In this document: positions 1-8,080 of the stretch, piece by piece
Position numbering within the stretch: the first letter of the stretch is position 1
Layout: each line of letters opens with the position of its first letter
DNA from: Pseudogulbenkiania sp. MAI-1
GTDB taxonomy: Bacteria > Pseudomonadota > Gammaproteobacteria > Burkholderiales > Chromobacteriaceae
NCBI RefSeq assembly: GCF_000527175.1
Contig: NZ_AZUR01000001.1
Coordinates: 1,960,501-2,024,500 of the forward strand
DNA length: 64,000 bases
Direction: 5' to 3'
The notes under the pieces: generated by a model
Databases searched by the model: none
The model's input: only the letters and a program-made list of their open reading frames with translations
What the model was told of the DNA's origin: nothing
Made by a program: the position numbers and the translations under genes

Positions 1-239
1 CGCTTGGCGCCGTTGGCGTCCTGGCCGCGCCCGAACCATACCGGGTCGCCCTCGTGGGCGAGCAGCACGCACTGATGCACGTAGAATGACCAGCCGTCGT
101 AGCCGGTGAGCCAGGCCATGTTGGACGGGTCGGTGACGATCAAGAGTTCGATGCCGCGCTCGGCCATGGCCTGGCGGGTCTTGGCGATGCGCTCGGCGTA
201 CTCTTGGCGCGAGAAGGGGAGTCGGGTATCGGCTGGCAT
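1..239 (-). CDS. doeA: Ectoine hydrolase DoeA (EutD), N-terminal part only
   Basis: Only the first 79 or so codons lie in the window; the gene runs off the left edge. The visible protein starts MPADTRLPFSRQEYAERI and continues with the creatinase/prolidase-type N-terminal domain of M24-family ectoine hydrolases (segment TDPSNMAWLTGYDGWSFYVH). In the known pathway DoeA opens the ectoine ring to N-alpha-acetyl-L-2,4-diaminobutyrate in the cytoplasm. It is the third gene of a leftward operon, 19 bp after eutC, so the deacetylase DoeB (EutE) is expected just outside the window. The metal-binding M24 catalytic residues are not visible. The identification rests on the N-terminal sequence plus a very consistent ectoine context. 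Confidence 0.85.
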   Translation of the reverse strand, partial: MPADTRLPFSRQEYAERIAKTRQAMAERGIELLIVTDPSNMAWLTGYDGWSFYVHQCVLLAHEGDPVWFGRGQDANGAK

Positions 240-258
240 GATGATCCTCTGCGGGTAA

Positions 259-1248
259 TCAGGATTGGAACGGAAAACCGCGGCCTGCTTGGCGAGCGCG
301 GGCGAAGGCGAGAGTGGCGATGGCGGTGTCCTGGGCGCCGGTGCCGGTCAGGTCGCACAGCGTGATCTGGTCGCGCCCGGTGCGTCCCGGCTGCTGCCCG
401 GCGATGATCTGCCCGAGCTCGGGGAAGACGGCGTCGGCGGCGACGCGGCCGGCGGCGATGGCGTGATGCAGTTCACCCAGCACCCGGACCTGGCTCAGGC
501 GGTCGCACACGTAGCTCGCCGCCGAGAACACCTCCGGCGCGATCTCGTTCTTGTGCTCGGCGTCCGAGCCCATGGCGGTGATATGCAGGCCGGGGCGCAG
601 GTGGCGTGCCTCGATCAGCGGGGTGCGGCTCGGCGTGGTGGTGATGGCGATGTCGGCATCGGCCAGCGCGGCACTGACGGTTTCGCACGGGGTGATCGGC
701 AGCTCGAGCTCGCGTCCGGCTTCTTCGGCAAACTGCATGGCCTTGGCCGGGTCGCGTGCCCACACGGTGACCGACTCGATGGCGCGTACCTGTTTCAGGG
801 CCTTGAGCTGCAGGCGAGCCTGCAGTCCGGCGCCGATCACGGCGACGTGGCGGGCATCGGGACGGGACAGCCAGCGCGCCGCCACGGCGCCTGCGGCGGC
901 GGTGCGCACGTCGGTCAGGTAGCCGTTGTCCAGCAGCAGCGCTTCGAGCAGGCCGGTGCGGGCGGACAACAGCATCATCATGCCGTTGAGGCTCGGCAGG
1001 CCCAGCTTGGGGTTGTCGAAAAAGCCGGGGCTGACCTTGATCGCGAAGCTGTCGAGACCAGGCAGGAAGGCGGTCTTGACGTCGACCTCGCCGTTATTTT
1101 GTTCGATGTCGAGGCGCAGGATCGGCGGCATGGCCACCTTCTCGGTCGCGAGCAGACGGAAGGCGTGCTCCACGGCGTTGATGGCCTCCAGATCGAGCGG
1201 CACCGCGGCGCGCAGATCGGCTTCGTTGAGCAGGGTGACGGTTGGCAT
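259..1248 (-). CDS. eutC: Ectoine utilization protein EutC (ornithine cyclodeaminase/mu-crystallin family)
   Basis: 329 aa, the usual length for the ornithine cyclodeaminase/mu-crystallin family. A Rossmann dinucleotide motif (VIGAGLQARLQLKAL) lies near residues 137-151, and the family motif LTDVRTAAAGAVAARWL precedes it. EutC proteins sit in ectoine/hydroxyectoine degradation clusters and are thought to act with EutB in converting hydroxyectoine-derived intermediates; the exact reaction is inferred from context. A clear AAGGAG lies upstream of the ATG at 1248. The gene follows eutB by 19 bp and precedes doeA by 19 bp, so the three form one leftward operon. Confidence 0.87.
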   Translation of the reverse strand: MPTVTLLNEADLRAAVPLDLEAINAVEHAFRLLATEKVAMPPILRLDIEQNNGEVDVKTAFLPGLDSFAIKVSPGFFDNPKLGLPSLNGMMMLLSARTGLLEALLLDNGYLTDVRTAAAGAVAARWLSRPDARHVAVIGAGLQARLQLKALKQVRAIESVTVWARDPAKAMQFAEEAGRELELPITPCETVSAALADADIAITTTPSRTPLIEARHLRPGLHITAMGSDAEHKNEIAPEVFSAASYVCDRLSQVRVLGELHHAIAAGRVAADAVFPELGQIIAGQQPGRTGRDQITLCDLTGTGAQDTAIATLAFARARQAGRGFPFQS

Positions 1249-1267
1249 GGTGTGGTCTCCTTGTGTC

Positions 1268-2242
1268 TTATTGGGGGCGGGCGTCGCCGACGATGCGGTG
1301 ATGCGCCGCCAGATCGATGTTGCGGCCGCTGAGCACCACCACGGTCGGGCCTTGTGGCCGGACCAGGCTCTTCAGCAGGGCGGCGATGCCCACCGCCGCC
1401 GCGCCTTCCACTACCTGGCCCTCGCGCCAGTAGGCGTGGCCGATGGCGTCGGCGATGTCCTCTTCCGAGACCAGTAGCGTGCTGTCGGCCAGCTCACTGG
1501 CCATGGCGAAGGTGTAGCGGTTGTCGAGGCCGATGCCGCCGCCCAACGAATCGGCCAGGGTCGGCAGTTCTTCCACCTGTACCGGGTGGCCGGCGGCGAG
1601 GCTCGCGTGCATGGCGCAGCCCCGTTCCATGGTCACACCGATCATGGCGATGTCGGGGTTGGCGGACTTGATGCCGCGGGCGATGCCGGCGAACAGACCG
1701 CCGCCCGACAGCGGTACGAGAACGGTGTCGACCTCGGGCAGGTCTTCGAGAATTTCCAGCGCGATGGTGCCCTGGCCGGCGATGACCGCCGCGTCGTCGA
1801 ACGGTGGAATCATGGCCAGTCCTTCTTCCCGGCACAGGCGTTCGGCTTCGAGCTGGGCGTCGTCCTGGCTTCGGCCGACGATGCGGATCTCGGCGCCGAG
1901 GGCGCGGATGGCCTCCACCTTGTTGGCGGGCACCAGCTCCGACATGCAAATCACCGCGCGCACGCCCTCGGCCGCGGCGGCATGGGCCAGCGCCCGGCCG
2001 TGGTTGCCGGTGGAGGCCGCCACCACGCCGCGCGCCTTGTCGGCGGCGGAGAGCCGGGCGATGGCGTTGGTGGCACCGCGCAGCTTGAAGCTGCCGGTCA
2101 GCTGCTGCGACTCGAGCTTGAGATACACCGGCTGGCCGCAGTGCGCGCTCAAGGTGGGAGAGGGAACCAGCGGCGTGCGCAGTACCTTGCCTTGCAGGGT
2201 ACGGCGGGCCTGAAAAATGTCGTCCAGCAGAACGGCGCTCAT
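1268..2242 (-). CDS. eutB: Ectoine utilization protein EutB (threonine dehydratase-like PLP enzyme)
   Basis: 324 aa fold-type II PLP enzyme. The PLP lysine sits in GSFKLRGATNA around residues 51-61, and the phosphate-binding glycine loop is PLSGGGLFAGIA around residue 178. The family is threonine/serine dehydratase. In ectoine clusters the member called EutB is proposed to remove the hydroxyl group from the hydroxyectoine-derived diaminobutyrate intermediate together with EutC. It is the first gene of the leftward eutB-eutC-doeA operon. A TCCTAGTGCATTGG motif (2317-2330) lies about 75 bp upstream of its start and is a candidate regulator site. A stand-alone threonine/serine racemase or dehydratase would be the alternative, but the neighbours argue against it. 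Confidence 0.85.
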   Translation of the reverse strand: MSAVLLDDIFQARRTLQGKVLRTPLVPSPTLSAHCGQPVYLKLESQQLTGSFKLRGATNAIARLSAADKARGVVAASTGNHGRALAHAAAAEGVRAVICMSELVPANKVEAIRALGAEIRIVGRSQDDAQLEAERLCREEGLAMIPPFDDAAVIAGQGTIALEILEDLPEVDTVLVPLSGGGLFAGIARGIKSANPDIAMIGVTMERGCAMHASLAAGHPVQVEELPTLADSLGGGIGLDNRYTFAMASELADSTLLVSEEDIADAIGHAYWREGQVVEGAAAVGIAALLKSLVRPQGPTVVVLSGRNIDLAAHHRIVGDARPQ

Positions 2243-2498
2243 GGTGATCTTGCTCGCTTGTCAGGGGTGATAATCCATGCGAGCCAGTGTAATGCGCTGA
2301 TTTGCCGCGCTTAATGTCCTAGTGCATTGGCGTCGACGGGGTGGGATATTCCGGCCCGAGAGGCGGCTTTTTGCCCTGTGGCGGGGCAGGAGGCCAAGGG
2401 ACGATTCGGGCGGGAAGGCTGGCGGGATGAGGCGCGGGCCGCCGCAGCGGCCCGGGAGAAATGCCACGCCGGGCAAGGCGCCGGCGCTTGGGACGGGG
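2243..2498. other. Intergenic region upstream of eutB and downstream of the MocR regulator gene
   Basis: 256 bp without a supported gene. It should hold the eutB promoter (leftward) and the end of the regulator transcript. A GC-rich hairpin, GGGCCGC-cgca-GCGGCCC, lies at about 2437-2454 but has no T-run, so I do not call it an intrinsic terminator. The only other notable element is the TCCTAGTGCATTGG motif, listed separately. Confidence 0.5.
2315..2330 (+). promoter_or_regulatory. Candidate ectoine-regulator site 1 (TGTCCTAGTGCATTGG)
   Basis: A 14-bp core TCCTAGTGCATTGG lies upstream of eutB. A copy with one mismatch occurs inside the MocR regulator gene (3267-3280) and a related copy upstream of ehuB (4145-4158). 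The CTAG tetranucleotide is generally rare in proteobacterial DNA, so the recurrence looks non-random. Binding by the local MocR protein is inference. Confidence 0.4.
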
Positions 2499-3890
2499 TC
2501 AGAAATCGTGCACGGTCGGGTACTGCTCGAATACCTCACGGACGATCTTCAACGCGTCGAGCACCCCTGCATCATCGATTTCGGCACCGACGCACAGACG
2601 CACCGCATTGGGCCGCTTCGCCCCGCGCACCAGGAAGGGGTCGGGCGCGGTAACCATCACCAGCCGTCGGCGTAGTTCCTTGAGCAGGCTGTCGAGTGGC
2701 CAGTGATCGGGAATGCCGAGCCAGGCGCTCAGGGCCGTTGGGTGATGGCCGAGCAGGTAGTCACCCAGCACATCGCGCACCATGGTCTGGCGCACCGCCA
2801 GCCTCGAGCGCTGGATGGCGGCAAGGTGCTCGGCGGTGCCATCGTGAATCCAGCGCGTGGCGATCTCGGCCAGCAGGGGGGCGGCCATCCAGGTGGTGAC
2901 GCGCAGAATGCTTTCGGCGCGCAGCGCCAGGCGGCGCGGCATGGCGAGATAGCCGATGCGCAGGCCGGTGAGCACCGACTTGGTAAAACTGGTGCAATAA
3001 AAACCCAGATCAGGGATCAGGCTGGCGATTGGCGGTAGCCGTTTTTCCAGCAGGGGGCCGTGCACGTCGTCCTCGATCACGTAGACCCCGTACTGTGCGG
3101 CGATCTTGGCGATCGCACGGCGGCGAGATTCCGGCATCAGCGCCACCGTCGGATTGTTCAGGTTGGGCGTGCACACCAGGGCTTTGACCCGCTCATTGGC
3201 GCACATGTCCTCGAAGTGGTCAGGATGGATGCCGAATTCATCGATTTCCAATCCTTTGAGGGTGAATCCTAGTACATTGGATGAGCCTATCACGCCGTGG
3301 TCGGTCAGGCTTTCGGTCAGCACGATATCGTCCGGCCCGGCCAGCGAGGCCAGGGCCAGGAAAATGCCGTGCGCGGCGCCGTTGGTGATCAGCAGCGTAT
3401 CGAGTTCCGGCATCATGCCAAGCCGAGCCAGCCACAACGCCGCCGCCTCGCGGTGGCTTTCCAGGCCGGCGATGGGACGGAAATTGCGTATCCATGGCGC
3501 GTCCTCCTGTTCCGCCAGCGAAGTGCATACCTGCCGCCACGCCCGGTCATGCTCCGGGGTATGGATGATGCGCGAGATGGAAAAGTCCACCAGCGATCGT
3601 TCCGGGCGATCGAGCATGTAGCTCGCCATGCGCTCGGTCATGCGCCGCGACACGAAGCTGCCTCGCCCCACCTCGCAGCGGATCAGCCCTTGCCGCTCCA
3701 GTTCCTTGTAGGCATTGGTCACGGTCTGGACGCTGATGCCCAGCTCCGACGCCACGTCGCGCTGAGGCGGCAGACGCGTGCCATCCTTCAACACATCGCT
3801 CTCGATATCGGTGGCGATGGCCTGTACCAGCACCTTATATTTCGATTCGGAGCCTTGGACCGCGTCCAAGGCATGGCGCCATTGTTTCAT
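2499..3890 (-). CDS. enuR: MocR/GabR-type regulator of ectoine catabolism (EnuR/EhuR-like)
   Basis: 463 aa from the ATG at 3890, which begins the conserved GntR domain; a longer upstream frame to 4013 has no conserved sequence. The N-terminal winged helix (about residues 15-85, with PPQRDVASELGISVQTVTNAYKEL) is followed by a linker and an aminotransferase-I-like domain. That domain has a PLP lysine at about Lys304 in SFTKSVLTGLRIGY. EnuR proteins of this type repress ectoine genes and are relieved by a diaminobutyrate-type inducer that binds PLP. The gene is divergent from ehuB and upstream of eutB. It contains a near-copy of the TCCTAGTnCATTGG motif at codons for SNVLGF, using the rare Leu codon CTA. 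Confidence 0.88.
   Translation of the reverse strand: MKQWRHALDAVQGSESKYKVLVQAIATDIESDVLKDGTRLPPQRDVASELGISVQTVTNAYKELERQGLIRCEVGRGSFVSRRMTERMASYMLDRPERSLVDFSISRIIHTPEHDRAWRQVCTSLAEQEDAPWIRNFRPIAGLESHREAAALWLARLGMMPELDTLLITNGAAHGIFLALASLAGPDDIVLTESLTDHGVIGSSNVLGFTLKGLEIDEFGIHPDHFEDMCANERVKALVCTPNLNNPTVALMPESRRRAIAKIAAQYGVYVIEDDVHGPLLEKRLPPIASLIPDLGFYCTSFTKSVLTGLRIGYLAMPRRLALRAESILRVTTWMAAPLLAEIATRWIHDGTAEHLAAIQRSRLAVRQTMVRDVLGDYLLGHHPTALSAWLGIPDHWPLDSLLKELRRRLVMVTAPDPFLVRGAKRPNAVRLCVGAEIDDAGVLDALKIVREVFEQYPTVHDF
3265..3280 (+). promoter_or_regulatory. Candidate regulator site 2, inside the MocR gene
   Basis: AATCCTAGTACATTGG within the coding sequence matches the site upstream of eutB at 13 of 14 core positions. 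If functional it could act as an internal roadblock or auxiliary operator for autoregulation. Being inside an ORF it could also be chance. Confidence 0.3.
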
Positions 3891-4304
3891 TTGCCGTACC
3901 TGCTTTCCTCTACTGAATAAGGGAGGCTGCCAATGCCTCATCTGTCGTGCCGGGCGTCCGCATCGCGAGTGGGCCTGCCTCAGGACAATGCTTGACAATG
4001 AAATTAATCGCAACCCACTGTTTTATAATAATGAATGTATGGATTTCCAGCGGGTGGCGATGCTTTCGGGGCAGCGTTCCGATCTCGGAAACATCGTTTC
4101 CGCTTGTACGAAGCTTACCCGGCCGAGCACATTGCAAATTATTGTCCTAGTTCAATCCAAACCATGAAAAGCGGCTTTTATGCTGTGTTCGACGCAGTGG
4201 TCCGGCACGAATGCAAAGGACGCCCACCAGACAAGAGCATCTTGCCGATCAACCGGACACTGCGGCCCTGCTCAGATTCAGCAGCCCTACAAAGGAGAAA
4301 CTAG
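3891..4304. promoter_or_regulatory. Divergent promoter region between the MocR regulator and ehuB
   Basis: 414 bp with no supported gene and visibly lower GC than its surroundings. It contains AT-rich stretches (around 4000-4035), an inverted repeat TTCCGA-TC-TCGGAA at 4077-4090, and the TTGTCCTAGTTCAATCC motif at 4142-4158. Position and divergent orientation make it the control region for ehuBCDA and for the regulator gene. A TTGACA (3992-3997) and a TATAAT (4024-4029) are present but 26 bp apart, so they are not a matched pair. Confidence 0.55.
4142..4158 (+). promoter_or_regulatory. Candidate ectoine-regulator site 3 (TTGTCCTAGTTCAATCC)
   Basis: Shares TGTCCTAGT-CA-T with the site upstream of eutB and lies about 150 bp before the ehuB start. 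It is the weakest match of the three. Its intergenic position ahead of the importer operon makes a regulatory role plausible. Confidence 0.35.
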
Positions 4305-5168
4305 ATGAAGCTTGTATCGACCCAACAGCGCCTGCCCGTATCCCTCCTGACCGCGAGCGTGGCGGTCATGGCCGCGATGGCCTCCTTACCGGCCAAGGCG
4401 GAAAACACCCTGGAGCGCATCCAGCGTACCGGCGTGGTTCGCATCGGCTATGCCAACGAAGCACCATTCGCCTTCACCACGCCGGACGGCAAGGTCACCG
4501 GGGAGTCGCCCGAGGTAGTCAAATCCATCTTCGCCAAGATGGGGGTCAAGAAGATCGAGCCCGTGCTGACGGAGTGGGGTGCGTTGATCCCGGGCTTGCG
4601 CGCCGGCCGCTTCGACGTCATCGCCGCCGGCATGTACATCACCCCGGAGCGCTGCAAGCAAGTGGTGTTCACCGACCCGCACTATCAGTTGGGGGATACC
4701 CTGCTGGTGAGCAAGGGCAATCCCAAGAAGCTGGGCAGCTACGCCGACGTGGCCAAGGACCCCTCGCTCAAGCTTGCCATCATGTCCGGCACCGTCGAAC
4801 TGAAGTACGCCCGCGAAGCCGGTCTCAAGGATGAGCAGATTCTGCAGGTTCCCGACACCACCGCCCAGTTGCAGGCGGTGCGTACCAAGCGTGCCGATGC
4901 CGCGATCGGCACGCAGCTCACCATGAAGGGGCTGGCTGCCAAGGGCGGCGCCGACGTGGAAGCCATCGCCCGTTTCAGCGACGATCCGAAACACATGGGC
5001 TACGGCGCCCTGGCGTTCCGCCCGGACGATCAGGCTTTGCGTGATGCCGTGAACAAGCATCTGCAAGGCTGGCTCGGCAGCAAGGATCATCTGAAGACGG
5101 TCGCTCCGTTCGGTTTCGACAACTCCAACGTGACCAAGAAAACGGCCGCCGAACTCTGCAAGGGCTAA
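4305..5168 (+). CDS. ehuB: Ectoine/hydroxyectoine ABC transporter substrate-binding protein EhuB
   Basis: 287 aa. A Sec signal peptide (KLVSTQQ then a hydrophobic stretch, cleaved after about SLPAKA) leads into a family-3 solute-binding domain that starts NTLERIQRTGVVRIGYANEAPF. EhuB delivers ectoine or hydroxyectoine from the periplasm to the EhuCD permease. A strong AAAGGAGAAA precedes the ATG. It is the first gene of a rightward operon ehuB-ehuC-ehuD-ehuA. The gap to ehuC is 76 bp and GC-rich with dyad symmetry, as is common where the binding protein is made in excess of the permease. Assignment over other amino-acid binders rests on the eut/doe neighbours. Confidence 0.9.
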   Translation: MKLVSTQQRLPVSLLTASVAVMAAMASLPAKAENTLERIQRTGVVRIGYANEAPFAFTTPDGKVTGESPEVVKSIFAKMGVKKIEPVLTEWGALIPGLRAGRFDVIAAGMYITPERCKQVVFTDPHYQLGDTLLVSKGNPKKLGSYADVAKDPSLKLAIMSGTVELKYAREAGLKDEQILQVPDTTAQLQAVRTKRADAAIGTQLTMKGLAAKGGADVEAIARFSDDPKHMGYGALAFRPDDQALRDAVNKHLQGWLGSKDHLKTVAPFGFDNSNVTKKTAAELCKG

Positions 5169-5244
5169 GACGGCGCAGGGTGCTGCCCTAGCCGCCCAGG
5201 CGGTTTCGGCGGCGCCTTGGCTTACCGAATCTCAGGAGAAACCC

Positions 5245-5904
5245 ATGGGCGAATTACTTCCCCTGTTGCTTCAGGGCGCGTACGTGACGGTCCAGATCAC
5301 GCTGTTGGCCTCGCTGCTGGCGGTGGCGCTGGCCCTAGCCGCCGCACTGGGGAAAATGTCGACGTGGCGCCCGCTCAAGTGGCTTGCCGGCACCTATGTC
5401 GAGATTTTCCGCGGCACTTCGCTGCTGGTGCAATTGTTCTGGCTGTTTTTCGTGCTACCGCTGCCGCCGTTCAACCTGGAGCTCAGTCCCTACACCGTGG
5501 CGGTGATCGGGCTCGGGCTGCACATCGGGGCCTATGGCGCGGAAGTAATGCGCGGCGCGATCAAGTCAGTGCCGAAGGGCCAGTACGAGGCCGCCACGGC
5601 ACTCAATATGTCGCCGATGCTGCGTTTTCGCCGCATCATCCTGCCGCAGGCACTGATCAGTGCGATTCCGCCGGGGACCAACCTGTTGATCGAGTTGCTG
5701 AAAGGCACATCGCTGGTATCGCTGATCACCCTGTCGGACCTGACTTTCCGGGCCCGCCAGCTTGACCAGGCGACCTTCCGCACCCTGGCTATCTTCTCGC
5801 TCACGCTGCTGATGTACTTCGTGCTGGCTCAGGCTATTGCGTTGTCGATGCGTATGCTGGAGCGCCATTTCCATCGCGGACTGCTGCGCGGGAGTCTGAA
5901 ATGA
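5245..5904 (+). CDS. ehuC: Ectoine ABC transporter permease EhuC
   Basis: 219 aa polar amino acid permease (HisM type). Several membrane segments are visible, the first near residues 10-33. The EAA loop that contacts the ATPase is recognisable around AATALNMSPMLRFRRIILPQA. An AGGAGAAACCC precedes the ATG. The stop overlaps the ehuD start by 4 bp, implying translational coupling and a heterodimeric EhuC-EhuD channel. Confidence 0.9.
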   Translation: MGELLPLLLQGAYVTVQITLLASLLAVALALAAALGKMSTWRPLKWLAGTYVEIFRGTSLLVQLFWLFFVLPLPPFNLELSPYTVAVIGLGLHIGAYGAEVMRGAIKSVPKGQYEAATALNMSPMLRFRRIILPQALISAIPPGTNLLIELLKGTSLVSLITLSDLTFRARQLDQATFRTLAIFSLTLLMYFVLAQAIALSMRMLERHFHRGLLRGSLK

Positions 5905-6560
5905 AAACCTTCTTCGACTGGCAGTTTGCCTGGAACATCCTGCCCACTCTGCTGCAGGCGGCGCTCTACACCATCGGCATCACTCTGGTCGGTTTCGCCG
6001 TCGCCGTGGTGCTGGGGCTGGTGCTGGCCATGCTGCGACGCAGCCACCTGCGCTGGATCTCCTGGCCGACGGGGCTGTTCATCGAATTCGTGCGCAGCAC
6101 GCCGCTGCTGATCCAGGTGTATTTCCTGTTCTACGTGCTGCCGTCCTACGGCATCACGTTGACCGCACTCACCGCCGGCACCATCGGCATCGCGGTGCAC
6201 TACGCCTGCTATACCGCCGAGGTGTATCGTGCCGGCCTCAATTCGGTGCCGCGCGGGCAGTGGGAAGCCGTGACAGCGCTGAACCTGAGCCGCTGGGACG
6301 CTTATCGCGACATCATTCTGCCGCAGGCGATCCGCCCGATCCTGCCGTCGCTCGGCAACTACCTTGTGGCGATGTTCAAGGACACGCCGGTGCTGTCGGC
6401 GATCACGGTGGTGGAAATCATGCAGAAGGCCAAGGATCTGGGCTCGGAATACTTCCAGTACCTGGAGCCGATCACCATGGTCGGGGTGTTTTTCCTGGTG
6501 CTCAGCCTGGCTGCGGCCGCGCTGGTAAAGAAAATCGAAGCCAGGCTCGCCCTGCGCTAA
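5901..6560 (+). CDS. ehuD: Ectoine ABC transporter permease EhuD
   Basis: 219 aa, the second permease of the importer and the same length as EhuC. It has typical membrane segments and an EAA loop in AVTALNLSRWDAYRDIILPQA. The motif EFVRSTPLLIQVYFLFYVLP is characteristic of polar amino acid permeases. The start codon overlaps the ehuC stop, and the ATPase gene ehuA follows after a 59-bp gap. Confidence 0.9.
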   Translation: MKTFFDWQFAWNILPTLLQAALYTIGITLVGFAVAVVLGLVLAMLRRSHLRWISWPTGLFIEFVRSTPLLIQVYFLFYVLPSYGITLTALTAGTIGIAVHYACYTAEVYRAGLNSVPRGQWEAVTALNLSRWDAYRDIILPQAIRPILPSLGNYLVAMFKDTPVLSAITVVEIMQKAKDLGSEYFQYLEPITMVGVFFLVLSLAAAALVKKIEARLALR

Positions 6561-6619
6561 CGTGACATAAACGGCCGGGGCGGCAACGCCGTGTCCCGAT
6601 GCCGTGGAGGAGAATTGAC

Positions 6620-7396
6620 ATGACGACTCCCATGGTGAGCTTCAAAGGGGTGACCAAGCGCTACGGTTCGCTGACCGTGCTCGATCACCTGGACCTGGAT
6701 ATCGCCCCCAACGAGAAGGTGGCCATTATCGGGCCCAGCGGCTCGGGCAAATCCACCCTGCTGCGGGTGTTGATGACGCTGGAGCCTATCGATTCGGGCC
6801 AGATCATCGTCGATGGCGAATCGCTGACCCACGTCGAGCGCAACGGCGTGCTGGTGCCGGCCAGCGAGCGCCACATCCGCCAGGTGCGCAGCAAGATCGG
6901 CATGGTGTTCCAGAACTTCAACCTGTTCCCGCACATGACCGCCTTGCAGAACGTGATCGAGGCGCCGATCCGCGTGCTCGGCCTGAACAAGAAGGAGGCG
7001 GTGGAACGCGCTGCGGAACTGCTGGAGATGGTGGGACTGGGGAGCAAGAAGGATCACTATCCGTCGCAACTGTCCGGCGGTCAGCAGCAGCGCGTGGCCA
7101 TGGCACGCGCCCTGGCGATGCGACCCAAGGTGATGCTGTTCGACGAGGTAACCTCGGCGCTCGACCCGGAACTGTGCGGGGAGGTGCTCAACGTCATCCG
7201 CCGGCTCGGCGACGAGCACAGCCTGACCATGCTGATGGTGACGCACCAGATGGGTTTTGCCCGCGAATTCGCCGACCGGGTGTGTTTCTTCTACCAGGGG
7301 CGCATCGCCGAGCAGGGCACGCCGGAGGTGATGTTCAGCAAGCCGCGTAACGAACGCACCCAGGCTTTCCTCAGTGCGGTGATGGAGGCGGCCTGA
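6620..7396 (+). CDS. ehuA: Ectoine ABC transporter ATP-binding protein EhuA
   Basis: 258 aa. Walker A is GPSGSGKST, the signature motif is LSGGQQQR, Walker B is VMLFDEVTSAL, and the H-loop is MVTHQMGF. The ATG at 6620 is chosen because GGAGGAG (6606-6612) lies just upstream; an in-frame ATG at 6599 lacks a ribosome site. The protein powers import through EhuCD. It is the last gene of the operon and is followed by an intrinsic terminator shared with the convergent doeX. Confidence 0.92.
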   Translation: MTTPMVSFKGVTKRYGSLTVLDHLDLDIAPNEKVAIIGPSGSGKSTLLRVLMTLEPIDSGQIIVDGESLTHVERNGVLVPASERHIRQVRSKIGMVFQNFNLFPHMTALQNVIEAPIRVLGLNKKEAVERAAELLEMVGLGSKKDHYPSQLSGGQQQRVAMARALAMRPKVMLFDEVTSALDPELCGEVLNVIRRLGDEHSLTMLMVTHQMGFAREFADRVCFFYQGRIAEQGTPEVMFSKPRNERTQAFLSAVMEAA

Positions 7397-7426
7397 ACCC
7401 TCGTCATCAAATGATAGCTATCCCTG

Positions 7427-7458
7427 AACGGGCGGAGAGTGTTCCGCCCGTTTTCTTT
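7427..7458. terminator. Intrinsic terminator after ehuA
   Basis: Ten-bp perfect stem AACGGGCGGA / TCCGCCCGTT with a 6-nt loop, followed by TTCTTT on the plus strand. It separates ehuA from the convergent doeX gene. On the minus strand there is little T-run, so it mainly serves the ehu operon. Confidence 0.85.
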
Positions 7459-7468
7459 GCTTGCCGGA

Positions 7469-7942
7469 TCAGCTTTCCGTCGGCTCGATCGGGATCACGA
7501 AGCCGGCCTTGACCCGGTCCATCACCACCAGGGTCTTGAAGCTCTTGATGTCACGATTTTCATAGAAGAAACGGCGGGTGAACTGCTCGTAGTCTTCCAT
7601 GTTCTTGGCGGTGATCACCAGCACGAAGTCCGCATCGCCGGTGACGTAGAAGCCGTTCATTACTTCCGGCGTGGTGCGGATGGCCTGCTTGAAGCGATCG
7701 ATGATGTCGGCCCGCTCGCGCTCCAGCGAAACCAGCACCAGCATGAACACGTGCCGTCCCACCGCCTTAGGCGAGACGATGGAGACATCGCCCTCGATCA
7801 CGCCGGCGCTGCGCAGGGTTTTCAGGCGGCGCTGGCAGGCAGTGGGCGATAGCCCGACCTGGGAGCCGATTTCCTCCGAAGTCAGGCGGTTATTGCGTTG
7901 TACGGCATTGAGAATGCCCACGTCGATGCGGTCGAGTTCCAT
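7469..7942 (-). CDS. doeX: Lrp/AsnC-family regulator of ectoine degradation (DoeX-like)
   Basis: 157 aa from the ATG at 7942, where the protein begins MELDRIDVGILNAVQRNNR, the canonical Lrp helix-turn-helix start. A longer frame to 8026 lacks conserved sequence. The helix-turn-helix (residues about 5-60, with LTSEEIGSQVGLSPTACQRRLKTL) is followed by an effector-binding RAM domain. DoeX in Halomonas is an Lrp-type regulator linked to the doe genes. Here the gene is divergent from doeC-doeD, so it probably controls that pair. An AGGAAAA lies upstream of the start. Confidence 0.85.
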   Translation of the reverse strand: MELDRIDVGILNAVQRNNRLTSEEIGSQVGLSPTACQRRLKTLRSAGVIEGDVSIVSPKAVGRHVFMLVLVSLERERADIIDRFKQAIRTTPEVMNGFYVTGDADFVLVITAKNMEDYEQFTRRFFYENRDIKSFKTLVVMDRVKAGFVIPIEPTES

Positions 7943-8080
7943 GGTGCAGTTTTCCTGCGTTAATTGATTATAAAAAGCAGAAATACGGCGTAACAAGATA
8001 TTTTTACGCCGATTCACAATACACACTCACACATAAACTGTGCCCATCAACCTGTCAACCAGACGTTGGAGGCACCTGCC

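Noticed and set aside
2437..2454. Hairpin GGGCCGC-cgca-GCGGCCC as a terminator of the MocR gene
   Set aside because: There is no T-run on either side; in DNA this GC-rich such stems arise by chance.
3891..4013. 41-residue N-terminal extension of the MocR regulator
   Set aside because: The extension has no conserved sequence, while the ATG at 3890 starts directly at the GntR domain and has a purine-rich ribosome site.
3992..4029. TTGACA and TATAAT hexamers between the MocR gene and ehuB as a sigma-70 promoter
   Set aside because: The spacing is 26 bp, far from the 16-18 bp needed, so they cannot form one promoter.
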